Of a DNA stretch of 64,000 bases, positions 1 through 8,085 are shown one piece after another (within the stretch, counting starts at the first letter, position 1; each line of letters opens with the position of its first letter). The stretch spans positions 62,001-126,000 of the forward strand of contig NZ_VFUZ01000001.1 in NCBI RefSeq assembly GCF_006658505.1. The letters are read 5' to 3'. The notes under the pieces were generated by a model that was not told where the DNA came from, did no database searches, and was given only the letters and a program-made list of their open reading frames with translations. The position numbers and the translations under genes were made by a program. This DNA comes from Mesorhizobium sp. B2-4-15 (GTDB taxonomy: Bacteria > Pseudomonadota > Alphaproteobacteria > Rhizobiales > Rhizobiaceae).

Positions 1-4
1 TTAT

Positions 5-451
5 CTATAGCAGATCATACTCGATGAAACCGGTGCGGCGCGCGACATGGTTGTAGAGCTTGCGCGCTGTTGTGTTGGTCTCGTGCGTCATCCAGTAGAC
101 GTTCTTGACGCCGATCTTGCCGGCCTCCTGCTTCACGGCTTCGATCAGGGCCGCACCTATGCCCTTGCCGCGCACATCCGGGTCGGCGAACAGATCCTGC
201 AGATAGCAGTTGTTTTTCTCCGACCAGCCGGAGCGGTGGTAGAGATAGTGGGTGAGGCCGACGGCTTTGCCGTCGAGCGTGGCGATAAAACCCTTCGGCT
301 CGAATTCGCCTTCCGTGAACAGCCGTTTCCAGGTGACGGCGTAGACTTCTTCCGGCAGCTTCGTCTCATAGAAGGTGAGATAGTCGGTCCACAGGCGACG
401 CCAGTCGGCGTGGTCGGATTGCGCGAGCGGCCGGACGATGATTTCGGACAT
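5..451 (-). CDS. GNAT family N-acetyltransferase
   Basis: A complete 148-residue protein with the acetyl-CoA-binding signature of the GNAT fold: the DPDVRGKGIG segment near residues 90-100 fits the R/Q-x-x-G-x-G/A motif A, and the C-terminal part (TARKLYN, GFIEYDL) fits the usual beta6-beta7 end. The substrate cannot be deduced. It is cytosolic with no signal peptide. It lies downstream of the MoxR-type ATPase on the same strand with about 93 bp between them, so co-transcription is possible. The family assignment is firm; the function within the family is open. Confidence 0.85.
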   Translation of the reverse strand: MSEIIVRPLAQSDHADWRRLWTDYLTFYETKLPEEVYAVTWKRLFTEGEFEPKGFIATLDGKAVGLTHYLYHRSGWSEKNNCYLQDLFADPDVRGKGIGAALIEAVKQEAGKIGVKNVYWMTHETNTTARKLYNHVARRTGFIEYDLL

Positions 452-544
452 TTCTGGTTCCCTTCGATGCTTCGGTCCGAAGCTGCGTCAATGGCCGGTC
501 GCCGGCAACGGTCCACAGCGTGGGAAAGCGCTGTTGCTGGCAGC

Positions 545-1384
545 CTAGCCCTGCCGTCTCGCCATGAAGGCAAGGCGCTCGAACAGATGCACGTCCTGCT
601 CGTTCTTGAGCAGCGCGCCGTGCAGTTTCGGCAGGGCATTCTTCGGGTCGGCGCGCAGATCCTCGGGCGCGATGTCGTCGGCGACCAGAAGCCGGATCCA
701 GTCCAGCGCCTCGGAGGTCGACGGCTTCTTCTTCAGGCCGGGCACGTCGCGGATTTCATAGAACTGGGTGAGTGCTGCCCGCACCAGGTTCTGCTTGATG
801 CCGGGATAGTGGACATCAACGATTCTGTGCAGCGTTTCGATGTCGGGAAAGCGGATGTAGTGGAAGAAGCAGCGGCGCAGAAAAGCGTCCGGCAGTTCCT
901 TCTCGTTGTTGGAGGTGATGATGACAATGGGGCGGACAGCGGCGCGGATGGTCTCGCCGGTCTCGTAGACGAAGAACTCCATCCGATCGAGTTCCTGCAG
1001 CAGGTCGTTGGGAAACTCGATGTCGGCCTTGTCGATCTCGTCGATCAGAAGCACGACCTTCTTGCCGGCGGCAAAAGCCTCCCAAAGCTTGCCGCGCTTG
1101 ATGTAGTTCTTGATGTCGTTGAACCTGCTATCGCCGAGCTGGCTGTCGCGCAAGCGTGAGACCGCGTCATATTCGTAGAGGCCTTGCTGCGCCCTGGTGG
1201 TCGATTTGATGTGCCATTCGATGAGCTCCAGCCCAAGGGCCGCCGCAACCTGGCGGGCGAGCTCCGTCTTGCCGGTGCCGGGCTCGCCCTTGACCAGCAA
1301 TGGTCGCTCCAGCGCGATCGCCGCGTTCACCGCCACCATCAGGTCCTTATCGGCGACATAGGCCGCCGTGCCTTCGAAACGCAT
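545..1384 (-). CDS. MoxR-type AAA+ ATPase
   Basis: A 279-residue AAA+ ATPase. Walker A is GEPGTGKTE near residue 33, Walker B is VVLLIDEIDKAD, and sensor 1 lies in IVIITSNNEKELP, followed by the arginine-rich RRCFFHYIRFPD segment typical of MoxR proteins. Such ATPases act as chaperones that activate metal enzymes or complexes, usually with a VWA-domain partner; no VWA gene is visible here, though one could lie outside the cluster. I chose the ATG at 1384 over a longer reading frame because an AAGGAG ribosome site lies just upstream and the extra residues look non-coding. Confidence 0.88.
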   Translation of the reverse strand: MRFEGTAAYVADKDLMVAVNAAIALERPLLVKGEPGTGKTELARQVAAALGLELIEWHIKSTTRAQQGLYEYDAVSRLRDSQLGDSRFNDIKNYIKRGKLWEAFAAGKKVVLLIDEIDKADIEFPNDLLQELDRMEFFVYETGETIRAAVRPIVIITSNNEKELPDAFLRRCFFHYIRFPDIETLHRIVDVHYPGIKQNLVRAALTQFYEIRDVPGLKKKPSTSEALDWIRLLVADDIAPEDLRADPKNALPKLHGALLKNEQDVHLFERLAFMARRQG

Positions 1385-1528
1385 TTTTGCTCCTTGCTTC
1401 GTTCCGGGCGACCGTAAGGAGGCGGCCCGGTTGGCGCAAGGGCGGCAGGTGATGGCGAGGCCGTGACAACCGCAGGGAAAGAATGCCAATTCCCTGGCGC
1501 TCAGGGTGTCATCGGCCTATATTGTCGG

Positions 1529-1690
1529 GGACGGTCTGCGCTTCCCGGCAGGAGACACTTTTCCCCGGGGCCTTAACGATCCTTAGGGAGCTGTCCCTGG
1601 GAAGACCCGTGGGTTTTCTCACACGGCGCCCACCTACTTTGTAGGCACCCGGGATCGACCTCTCCACCGGTTGTGTGGATCGTCACTTGT
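1529..1690 (+). ncRNA. ssrS: 6S RNA
   Basis: The stretch holds the conserved alphaproteobacterial 6S RNA core: GGAGCTGTCCCTGGGAAGAC near 1588-1607, the GGGTTTTCTCACACGG apical part, and CACCTACTTTGTAGGCACC on the 3' side. The outer strands (CCGGCAGGAG near 1547 and CTCTCCACCGG near 1660) can pair to close the long rod. A CTATAT -10-like box at 1517-1522 suggests a start near 1529; both ends are estimates. 6S RNA binds sigma70 RNA polymerase in stationary phase, and its position directly before a 5-formyltetrahydrofolate cyclo-ligase gene is the conserved arrangement in proteobacteria. Confidence 0.88.
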
Positions 1691-1780
1691 TGCCTTTATC
1701 CATGCATTTGGGTGGCTGATGCGGTAGGAAACGTCGTTCCCAAACCTCCACCAAGACCTGACACTTTCTATCGTCTTCGC

Positions 1781-2368
1781 ATGACATCCTCAAAAGACCT
1801 GAAAAAACAGCTGCGCAAGGAAGCACTTGGACGCCGCGATGCGCTCGACGAGTTCTGGCGGGTGGAAGTCGCGCTCGAAATGGCCGAGACCGCGCGCGAT
1901 CACCTCGCCTTGGAGCCCGGCCAGATTGTTTCCGGCTTCTGGCCGATGCGTTCGGAGGTTGACGTGCGGCCGCTGATGTTCGCCATGCGCGAGAAGGGCG
2001 CGAGGCTTTGCCTGCCTGCCATTCTCGACAAGACCACCATCGTCTTTCGCGAACTGGTGCGTGGCGCGCCGATGGTCGAGATGGGCTTTGGCACGGTCGG
2101 CCCGCACGAAGAGGCCGAGGTGCTCGACCCCTCGGTAATGCTGGTGCCGCTCGCCGCTTTCGACAAGCGTGGCCATCGCATCGGCTACGGCGCCGGCTAT
2201 TATGACCGTGCCATCGCCAGGCTGGTCGACAAGGGAAAGCCGCCGCGGCTGATTGGAATCGCCTTCGATTGCCAGGAGGTCGCTCTGGTGCCGGACGAAG
2301 ACCATGATGTCGTCATCCCGGAAATACTCACCGAGAGCGGGTTGCGCCGCTTCGCGCCGGAATTGTAG
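1781..2368 (+). CDS. 5-formyltetrahydrofolate cyclo-ligase
   Basis: A 195-residue member of the 5-FCL (YgfA/MTHFS) family, which converts 5-formyl-THF to 5,10-methenyl-THF using ATP. The hallmark GYGAGYYDR motif lies near residues 143-151, preceded by LVPLAAFDKRGHR. The start at 1781 (MTSSKDLKK) gives the normal family length; an upstream in-frame ATG at 1673 would read through the 3' end of the 6S RNA. Linkage with 6S RNA supports the assignment, as the two are often made from one transcript. Confidence 0.92.
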   Translation: MTSSKDLKKQLRKEALGRRDALDEFWRVEVALEMAETARDHLALEPGQIVSGFWPMRSEVDVRPLMFAMREKGARLCLPAILDKTTIVFRELVRGAPMVEMGFGTVGPHEEAEVLDPSVMLVPLAAFDKRGHRIGYGAGYYDRAIARLVDKGKPPRLIGIAFDCQEVALVPDEDHDVVIPEILTESGLRRFAPEL

Positions 2369-2386
2369 ATAGTTCTTTGGAACGCA

Positions 2387-2424
2387 TGATCTTTGCCGAA
2401 AAGTCATGCAACTTTTCGGGATCA
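2387..2424. repeat. Hairpin-forming intergenic repeat
   Basis: A palindrome: TGATC (2387-2391) and CCGAAAAGT (2396-2404) pair with ACTTTTCGG (2411-2419) and GATCA (2420-2424). It resembles the short dispersed palindromes common between rhizobial genes. It sits in the leader of the following phosphoesterase gene, ending 7 bp before its likely start. Confidence 0.6.
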
Positions 2425-2431
2425 AGCGCAG

Positions 2432-3256
2432 ATGAGACTTCTCTTTCTCGGCGACATGGTCGGCAAGACGGGCCGCACAGCGGTGTGGGAACAGTTGCCC
2501 GGCCTGATCTCCGACTTCAAGCTCGATTTCGTCATCGTCAATGGCGAGAACGCCGCCGGCGGTTTCGGCATCACCGAAGAGATCTTTCGCGAGACGATCG
2601 CGGCCGGCGCCGATGTCGTGACTACCGGCAACCATGTCTGGGACCAGCGCGACGCGCTCGCCTTCGCGCCGCGTGAAGAGCGCTTCCTGCGGCCGTCCAA
2701 TTTTCCCAAAGGCACACCCGGACGCGGCTCCGGCGTTTACATCGCCAGAGGCGGCGCGCGCGTGCTGGTCGCCAACATCATGGGCCGGGTGTTCATGCAT
2801 CCCGAACTCGACGATCCGTTCCAGGCTGGCGAGCGCGAGCTTGCCGCCTGTCCGCTCGGCGAACAGGCCGATGCGGTGGTCATCGACTTCCATGCCGAGG
2901 CGACCTCGGAAAAGATGTGCTTCGCCCATTTCGTCGATGGCCGCGCCAGCCTCGTCGTCGGCACCCACACGCACCAGCCGACCGGAGATCACCAGATCCT
3001 GAACGGCGGCACGGGCTACATCTCCGATGCCGGCATGTGCGGCGACTACGATTCCTCGCTCGGTATGGACAAGGAGGAGCCGCTCAACCGATTCCTGTCG
3101 AAAGTGCCGAAAGGGCGCTTCGAGGCAGCGACCGGCCCGGCGACATTGTGTGGTGTCGGCGTCGATATTTCCGACCGCACGGGTTTGACCGAGCGGATCG
3201 CGCCGTTTCGTCGCGGGCCGCGGCTCGAAGAAACGGCTCCGTCCTTCTGGTCGTGA
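2432..3256 (+). CDS. YmdB-type metallophosphoesterase
   Basis: A 274-residue protein of the YmdB/TIGR00282 calcineurin-like phosphoesterase family. Metal ligand motifs are in order: FLGDMVGKTGR (residues 4-14), VNGENAAGG, TTGNHVWD and VGTHTHQPTGD. Characterised members hydrolyse 2',3'-cyclic nucleotides; the natural substrate here is unknown. The chosen start aligns with the conserved N-terminal strand (MRLLFLGD); an upstream start at 2393 would add 13 residues encoded by a palindromic repeat. It follows the 5-FCL gene on the same strand, as in many alphaproteobacteria. Confidence 0.9.
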   Translation: MRLLFLGDMVGKTGRTAVWEQLPGLISDFKLDFVIVNGENAAGGFGITEEIFRETIAAGADVVTTGNHVWDQRDALAFAPREERFLRPSNFPKGTPGRGSGVYIARGGARVLVANIMGRVFMHPELDDPFQAGERELAACPLGEQADAVVIDFHAEATSEKMCFAHFVDGRASLVVGTHTHQPTGDHQILNGGTGYISDAGMCGDYDSSLGMDKEEPLNRFLSKVPKGRFEAATGPATLCGVGVDISDRTGLTERIAPFRRGPRLEETAPSFWS

Positions 3257-3325
3257 CATTGATATGCTGGAGTATAGTACCTAACTGGCCACGAAACTGC
3301 TCTAGATCGTAGGGGAACGACCTCC

Positions 3326-4093
3326 ATGCAGCTCGTTGAATTCCTGGCGCCGCATTTTCAATTCGTTTCTGATCCAACCGCCTGGGTCGCGTTATTGACG
3401 CTCGTGGTGCTTGAGATTGTGCTCGGCATCGACAATCTGATTTTCATCTCGATCCTGACCAACAAGCTGCCCGAGGGCCAGAGGGCCCGTGCCCGCCGGC
3501 TCGGCATCTCGGCGGCGCTGATCATGCGGCTGGTGCTGCTCGCAACCATCTCGATCATCGTCCAACTGACGACGCCGGTGTTCACGGCGTTCGGCCATGG
3601 TTTCTCCTGGCGAGACCTGATCCTGATCGCCGGCGGCCTGTTCCTGGTGTGGAAGGCGACCAAGGAAATCCATCACACCGTCGATCCCGACGATCACCAG
3701 GACGCGATGCTGGGCGAGACGCTCAAGATCTCGCTGACCGGCGCGATCTTCCAGATCCTGCTGCTCGACCTCGTCTTCTCCATCGATTCCATCATCACCG
3801 CCGTCGGCATGACCGACGAGATCGTCATCATGTACATCGCCGTGATCGCCGCCGTCACCGTGATGATGCTGGCCGCCGGGCCGCTGGCGGACTTCATCGC
3901 CAGGAATCCGACCATCGTCATGCTGGCGCTGGGCTTCCTCTTGATGATCGGCATGACGCTGATCGCCGACGGCATGGGCTATCATGTGCCAAAGGGCTAC
4001 ATTTACGCGGCGATGGGTTTTTCGGCCCTGGTCGAAGGGCTCAACATGCTGGCGCGGCGGCGAAAGAAGTCGAAGTCCGGCGGCGGACACTGA
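3326..4093 (+). CDS. TerC family integral membrane protein
   Basis: A 255-residue membrane protein with about seven hydrophobic segments. The conserved TerC acidic motifs are present: [11 protein letters not shown] near residues 30-40 and [12 protein letters not shown] near 147-158. TerC proteins are linked to metal ion (Mn) efflux and tellurite resistance; the exact substrate here is unknown. The short Lys/Arg-rich tail (RRRKKSKS) is cytoplasmic by the positive-inside rule. No other ter genes are nearby, so this is a stand-alone member. Confidence 0.9.
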   Translation: MQLVEFLAPHFQFVSDPTAWVALLTLVVLEIVLGIDNLIFISILTNKLPEGQRARARRLGISAALIMRLVLLATISIIVQLTTPVFTAFGHGFSWRDLILIAGGLFLVWKATKEIHHTVDPDDHQDAMLGETLKISLTGAIFQILLLDLVFSIDSIITAVGMTDEIVIMYIAVIAAVTVMMLAAGPLADFIARNPTIVMLALGFLLMIGMTLIADGMGYHVPKGYIYAAMGFSALVEGLNMLARRRKKSKSGGGH

Positions 4094-4117
4094 GGCTTGC
4101 GGCCGGAGGGTAGCTGG

Positions 4118-4585
4118 TTAGCCCGTCGGAACGCCTCTTGGATGACGGTCGCCGATCAGGTCGAGCGTCAAGCCTTGCTCCAGCCATGCCTTGGCGCCGG
4201 CGAGCACGAGTGCGAAGCCGTCGGTCGAGCCGACGGCTGCTTTCACCTGCTCGTCGCCATTACCGGCGAAGCCGAAATTGCGCACTTCGAGGAAGGTCGT
4301 CTCGTCGGGCATTTCGGTGAAGGTCCAGACCACCGTGGTCGGCGGATCGCTCCAGATCATGACGATTTTCTTGTCGGTGACGATCTCGCTGACATTCACC
4401 GTCGTCGAGACGCCATACATGCGCCATTCCCACTGAACCGGCTTGCCGCCGTCGAGACGCCCGCTGCCATGGGTGAACCAGAATTTGGTGGTGATGGCCG
4501 GATCGACGATGGCTTCGAACACGTCTGAGACCGGCCGCCGGATCAGCATGCCGGCTTCAGCTGTCGGTGCTTCACGGATTTCCAT
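4118..4585 (-). CDS. SRPBCC (AHSA1-like) protein
   Basis: A 155-residue START/Bet v1-fold protein of the AHSA1 (activator of Hsp90 ATPase homologue) group: the N-terminal RRPVSDVFEAIVDPAIT segment and the DGGKPVQWEW and TTFLEVRNFGF strands fit the family. These proteins bind hydrophobic ligands; no enzymatic role is established. The start at 4585 was chosen over 4618 because GGGAGAAAG lies just upstream. It is the last gene of a minus-strand run (SRPBCC, VOC, SRPBCC) that is divergent from an ArsR regulator, a frequent partnership of these families. Confidence 0.82.
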   Translation of the reverse strand: MEIREAPTAEAGMLIRRPVSDVFEAIVDPAITTKFWFTHGSGRLDGGKPVQWEWRMYGVSTTVNVSEIVTDKKIVMIWSDPPTTVVWTFTEMPDETTFLEVRNFGFAGNGDEQVKAAVGSTDGFALVLAGAKAWLEQGLTLDLIGDRHPRGVPTG

Positions 4586-4710
4586 CTCTTTCTCCCTTTT
4601 ACGAGCAGAGTTCACCATGCGTCGGATTCCCGCACCATGTGAATGATGTTGGCCGGATTGGTGATCCAGCCGCCAAGGAAACCCTCACCCTTCGTCGAGC
4701 TGGAGTTCCG

Positions 4711-5103
4711 TCATGGCACGTTGATCTGCCAGGAGACGCCGAACCGGTCGTTCAGCCAGGCGAAGCGGCGGCTGAACCCGTAATTGTCTGGCGGCATCAG
4801 GAACCCGCCTTCCTTGGCCAGGGTTTCGACGATGCGCTCCAGTTCCGCCTCGGAGGACCAGTCGACATGGAACGAGACCGATGGCGTGAAGGTGAAAGCG
4901 TGGTGAACCGGGCTGTTGTAGATCGTCACCTCAAGGCCGCTAATGGAAACGAGCGCCAGTTTGAGCTTTCCTTCCGGGCCGTCTTCACCGGTACCGTAAC
5001 GTGTGACGTCGAGGATCCTGCTGTCGGGGATGGTCTCGCAATAAAGGGTCATTGCCTCTTCGGCCTTGCCCTCGAACATCAGGAATGGCGTGACTTTCGG
5101 CAT
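4711..5103 (-). CDS. VOC family (PhnB-like) protein
   Basis: A 130-residue protein of the vicinal-oxygen-chelate fold, PhnB/3-demethylubiquinone-methyltransferase-like branch: it opens with a TPFLMFEGKAEEAMTLY segment and ends with FAWLNDRFGVSWQI, both typical. The metal ligands of the family are only partly conserved in this branch, so enzymatic activity cannot be claimed. It lies between two SRPBCC genes on the same strand, 28 bp from the upstream one, pointing to one ArsR-controlled unit. Confidence 0.85.
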   Translation of the reverse strand: MPKVTPFLMFEGKAEEAMTLYCETIPDSRILDVTRYGTGEDGPEGKLKLALVSISGLEVTIYNSPVHHAFTFTPSVSFHVDWSSEAELERIVETLAKEGGFLMPPDNYGFSRRFAWLNDRFGVSWQINVP

Positions 5104-5131
5104 CGCGGGTCTCCCTCTTTCCTGTCGTTGC

Positions 5132-5620
5132 TCAAATATTGGCCTCGTTGGCGGGTTCGCCCTTCATCTCGCTGCGGTAATAGCCGTCGCGCAGGTTGAT
5201 GCCGTATTCGACATAGGCCTTCATGCAGGCCAGCATCTGCGACCAGCCCTCGCAATTGAGGTAGGATTTCTTCAGGCCGACCGCGCCCTCCTGCCAGCCA
5301 CTCTCGGCGATGGTGACGAAAGTGCCGCCATCGTCCAGCGGCTCGAATTTCATCTCGACGCGGGTCTTGTAGGCCGGCTTCCCGTCCGCATCCGTGGCGT
5401 CCCAACGCAGGACGATGCGGCTGTCCTTGGCCACCTCGTCGACCTCGACCGGCACCTTCCCCCACCAGACGACGCCGACACCGGCTTCCAACGGCGCGCT
5501 GGCGCCGCCGATGGTGGTGAAATAGCCGCTCAGCTTCTTCGGATTGACGACAGCGTCGAAAACTTCAGCGACCGGCCTGCCGATGCGGCCGGAAACCTTG
5601 AACCCAAGGGACATATCCAC
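5132..5620 (-). CDS. SRPBCC (AHSA1-like) protein
   Basis: A 162-residue protein of the same AHSA1/SRPBCC superfamily as the gene at 4118, but distinct in sequence: GRIGRPVAEVFDAVVNPKKLS at the start and GWSQMLACMKAYVEYG near the C terminus. It is the first gene of the minus-strand cluster, starting 45 bp from the divergent ArsR gene. The shared intergenic inverted repeat suggests both directions are controlled by that regulator. Ligand and role are unknown. Confidence 0.83.
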   Translation of the reverse strand: MDMSLGFKVSGRIGRPVAEVFDAVVNPKKLSGYFTTIGGASAPLEAGVGVVWWGKVPVEVDEVAKDSRIVLRWDATDADGKPAYKTRVEMKFEPLDDGGTFVTIAESGWQEGAVGLKKSYLNCEGWSQMLACMKAYVEYGINLRDGYYRSEMKGEPANEANI

Positions 5621-5647
5621 AGCTCCTTCCTTGATCGGCCCGACGAT

Positions 5648-5667
5648 ATGTTATAGAAAGATAACAT
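5648..5667. promoter_or_regulatory. Candidate ArsR operator
   Basis: A perfect inverted repeat ATGTTAT (5648-5654) and ATAACAT (5661-5667) with a 6-bp spacer lies in the 45-bp gap between the ArsR gene and the divergent SRPBCC gene, and overlaps the ArsR start codon. ArsR-family dimers bind AT-rich dyads like this. Binding is inferred. Confidence 0.55.
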
Positions 5668-5989
5668 GTCAAGCCGATCGCAAGACGACAATGTTTTCAA
5701 GGCGCTGGCGCATCCGCGCCGGCGTGAAATGCTCGATCAGCTGAAGGAGGAACCGAAGACAACCGGCATGCTGTGCGATGCCTTCCCCGACATCGACCGC
5801 TGCACCGTCATGCTGCATCTCAAAGTGCTGGAGGAGGCGGACCTGATCGTGGCGCGCCGGGAGGGCCGCGAGCGCTGGAATCATCTCAACGCGCTGCCGA
5901 TCAAGCAGATTCATGATCGCTGGATCAGCCAGTATGCCGGCCATGCGCTCAGCATCATCGACCGGCTGAAATCGGATATGGAAGGCTGA
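5666..5989 (+). CDS. ArsR family transcriptional regulator
   Basis: A 107-residue winged-helix protein: KALAHPRRREMLDQLKE at the start, recognition helix region near DRCTVMLHLKVLEEADLI, and the wing VARREGRERWNHLN. It lacks the CxC metal site of ArsR/SmtB, so it belongs to the metal-independent branch often paired with SRPBCC/AHSA1 genes. It is divergent from the SRPBCC/VOC/SRPBCC run and probably controls it and itself through the dyad that overlaps its start. Confidence 0.9.
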   Translation: MSSRSQDDNVFKALAHPRRREMLDQLKEEPKTTGMLCDAFPDIDRCTVMLHLKVLEEADLIVARREGRERWNHLNALPIKQIHDRWISQYAGHALSIIDRLKSDMEG

Positions 5990-6036
5990 ATGCCCTTGGA
6001 AAATCGCCGGGACTGGGGGAATGCCGCGCGTTCACA

Positions 6037-6061
6037 GTCCAGCCGCACGGCGCGGCTGGAC
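6037..6061 (+). other. Strong hairpin after the ArsR gene
   Basis: GTCCAGCCGC (6037-6046) pairs perfectly with GCGGCTGGAC (6052-6061) across a 5-nt loop, 48 bp after the ArsR stop. No T-run follows, so it may be a transcript 3'-end stabiliser or a Rho-associated end rather than an intrinsic terminator. Confidence 0.4.
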
Positions 6062-6154
6062 GAATTGAGCCGATTTATCTATAAGCCGGCCATTCCGAGA
6101 AAGAGCGCCGTACGTCCTCCGGACGCATCAGGGACGTTCTGAAATTTTGAATTC

Positions 6155-6201
6155 GAGCATTTTGCAAAAGGCGAGGTGACGCATCTCGCGGCAGGATGCT
6201 C
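6155..6201. repeat. Nested palindrome before yebC
   Basis: GAGCAT (6155-6160) pairs with ATGCTC (6196-6201) and, inside it, GCGAG (6171-6175) pairs with CTCGC (6185-6189). It ends 23 bp before the yebC start. It looks like a dispersed intergenic palindrome; a role in yebC expression is possible but unproven. Confidence 0.35.
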
Positions 6202-6224
6202 TAGCCGAATACGACAGGGGTGCC

Positions 6225-6974
6225 ATGGCTGGCCATTCACAGTTCAAGAACATCATGCACCGCAAGGGCCGTCAGGACGCGGTGCGGTCGAAAATGTTTT
6301 CCAAGCTGGCGCGCGAAATCACCGTCGCCGCGAAGACCGGTACGCCCGATCCTTCGATGAACCCGCGCCTGCGCCTTGCCGTCCAGAACGCCAAGGCTGT
6401 GTCGATGCCGAAGGACAACATCCAGCGCGCCATCAACAAGGCGTCGATGGGCGATGCCGAAAACTACGAAGCCGTGCGCTATGAAGGTTATGGTCCCGGC
6501 GGCGTGGCGCTGATCGTCGAGGCGCTGACCGACAACCGCAACCGTTCGGCCTCTAATGTCCGTGCGGCCTTCACCAAGGCTGGTGGGGCGCTTGGCGAAA
6601 CCGGTTCGGTGTCATTCATGTGGAACCGGGTCGGCGAGATCTATTATCCGGCCTCCGTCGGCAGTGCCGACAAGGTCATGGAGGCGGCAATCGAGGCCGG
6701 CGCCGATGATGTCGAATCGGACGAGGAAGGCCACACCATCTATTGCTCCTTCGAAAATCTCGGCGAAGTGTCGAAGGCGCTGGAAGCTTCGCTCGGCGAG
6801 GCTGAATCGGTGAAGCCGATCTGGCAGCCGCAGAACAATGTTCCGGTCGACGAGGAGCGCGCCCAGTCGCTTATGAAGCTGGTTGCCACGCTCGAGGACG
6901 ACGACGACGTGCAAAGCGTGTACGCCAACTTCGAAGTCGACGACGAGACCTTGGCCAAGCTCAGCGCGGCGTGA
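6225..6974 (+). CDS. YebC/PmpR family DNA-binding regulator
   Basis: A 249-residue protein with the conserved YebC N terminus ([18 protein letters not shown]), the [12 protein letters not shown] helix and the [19 protein letters not shown] segment. Family members bind DNA or act at the ribosome to relieve stalling; the role in this organism is not known. In many proteobacteria yebC precedes ruvC; here ruvCAB lies 20 kb away. Length and motifs are standard, and there are no oddities. Confidence 0.93.
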   Translation: MAGHSQFKNIMHRKGRQDAVRSKMFSKLAREITVAAKTGTPDPSMNPRLRLAVQNAKAVSMPKDNIQRAINKASMGDAENYEAVRYEGYGPGGVALIVEALTDNRNRSASNVRAAFTKAGGALGETGSVSFMWNRVGEIYYPASVGSADKVMEAAIEAGADDVESDEEGHTIYCSFENLGEVSKALEASLGEAESVKPIWQPQNNVPVDEERAQSLMKLVATLEDDDDVQSVYANFEVDDETLAKLSAA

Positions 6975-7005
6975 GCGACCAGGTATGAGCGGAGCTCAAC
7001 CTGGG

Positions 7006-7317
7006 ATGAGCGAGAGGCCGTTGCCCGCCATCCGCATCACCTATTGCACGCAGTGCCAGTGGCTGCTGCGCGCCGGCTGGATGGCGCAGGAGCTGCTCTC
7101 CACCTTCGGTACCGATCTCGGCGAAGTGACGCTGGTGCCCGGCACCGGCGGCATCTTCACCATCTCCTGTAACGAGGTGCTGGTCTGGGACCGCAAGCGC
7201 GACGGCGGCTTTCCCGATGCGGCGAAGCTGAAGCAACTGGTGCGCGACGTCATCGACCCCGACCGCGATCTCGGCCATTCCGATCGCAAGGGCCACAAGT
7301 CAAAAGACCCCACTTAA
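7006..7317 (+). CDS. SelT/SelW/SelH-type (Rdx) thioredoxin-fold protein
   Basis: About 103 residues with the Rdx family signature: an N-terminal beta strand ending in ITYCTQCQWLLRA, so the redox pair is CxxC with both cysteines rather than selenocysteine, followed by VTLVPGTGGIFTI and LVWDRKRDGGFPDA. The fold is thioredoxin-like, and a redox role is inferred from the CxxC. Start choice is between ATG 6985 and ATG 7006; I favour 7006 because GGAG lies 11 bp upstream. It follows yebC by about 30 bp and may share its transcript. Confidence 0.82.
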   Translation: MSERPLPAIRITYCTQCQWLLRAGWMAQELLSTFGTDLGEVTLVPGTGGIFTISCNEVLVWDRKRDGGFPDAAKLKQLVRDVIDPDRDLGHSDRKGHKSKDPT

Positions 7318-7377
7318 GGTGCGTTGATATTCAGGTGATGCCGGCCTGACCTGAATCTCATCATACCTTTTCTGCCC

Positions 7378-7857
7378 TCACCGCCACGCGAAGATGAAGC
7401 AGCCCAACGCCACGATGGCAGTGATGGCGCGGACGTGGTTCCACATCACCCAGTCCCTGAGATAGCCGGTCCATACGGCCGCGCCATTGCTGCTGGCTGG
7501 ATCGACGGCGGCGAGTGCATCGTTGAGCGGCACGTTGAAGACCATGGTCACGATCGGGTTGCCGACGAGATAGATCAGGGCACCGGCGACAAGCCAGAAC
7601 GAGCCCGGCTGGCTCCAGCCGACGGTCGCGCCGGCAATGAGCACGAGGCAGACCAGTCCGGTGCCGAAGAGTGCCGTCATGAAAGTCGGTGTGATGACGG
7701 TGATGTTGATCGAATTCATTGCGGCAATGCCATCCGCCGCCGGGAGGCGGGCGAGCGCCGGCATGACGAAATTGGAAAAGGAGAAGAACACACCGCCGAC
7801 GACGCCGGCGCCGATCGCGGCGATGAAGGTGAGGGTGGGAAGAAACTTCGCGATCAT
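7378..7857 (-). CDS. DUF1772 (anthrone oxygenase-like) membrane protein
   Basis: A 159-residue membrane protein with four hydrophobic segments. The VFFSFSNFVMPALARLP stretch near residues 20-40 and the NVPLNDAL motif near residue 115 mark the DUF1772/anthrone-oxygenase-like family. Biochemical function in bacteria is not established. The start at 7857 has a GGAG site and matches the family; upstream codons up to 8040 would cross the operator region. It is divergent from a TetR regulator that likely represses it. Confidence 0.85.
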   Translation of the reverse strand: MIAKFLPTLTFIAAIGAGVVGGVFFSFSNFVMPALARLPAADGIAAMNSINITVITPTFMTALFGTGLVCLVLIAGATVGWSQPGSFWLVAGALIYLVGNPIVTMVFNVPLNDALAAVDPASSNGAAVWTGYLRDWVMWNHVRAITAIVALGCFIFAWR

Positions 7858-7997
7858 GTCAGTTGCTCCAGATTGGGGTGGCGGCGTTTCGATCGGGTAT
7901 TCTGAAAGAATCCTTCGGTGCCCGGCTAAGCACGCACTGGACGCCATTGGCGAGCTGCGGCCGTCGCACATTCGCGCTTCGGAATATGAATAATCCT

Positions 7998-8014
7998 CAC
8001 GTTTGCAAAACGTG
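7998..8014. promoter_or_regulatory. Candidate TetR operator
   Basis: A perfect inverted repeat CACGTTT (7998-8004) and AAACGTG (8008-8014) with a 3-bp spacer lies between the divergent DUF1772 and TetR genes. This size and symmetry suit a TetR-family dimer. Binding is inferred. Confidence 0.55.
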
Positions 8015-8085
8015 ATAAACCCTCGTATTTTCCAAGTCAAGCCGTTTTCCCGCAGATTTTGCCGGACGCGTTTGTGGAGGCAGTC

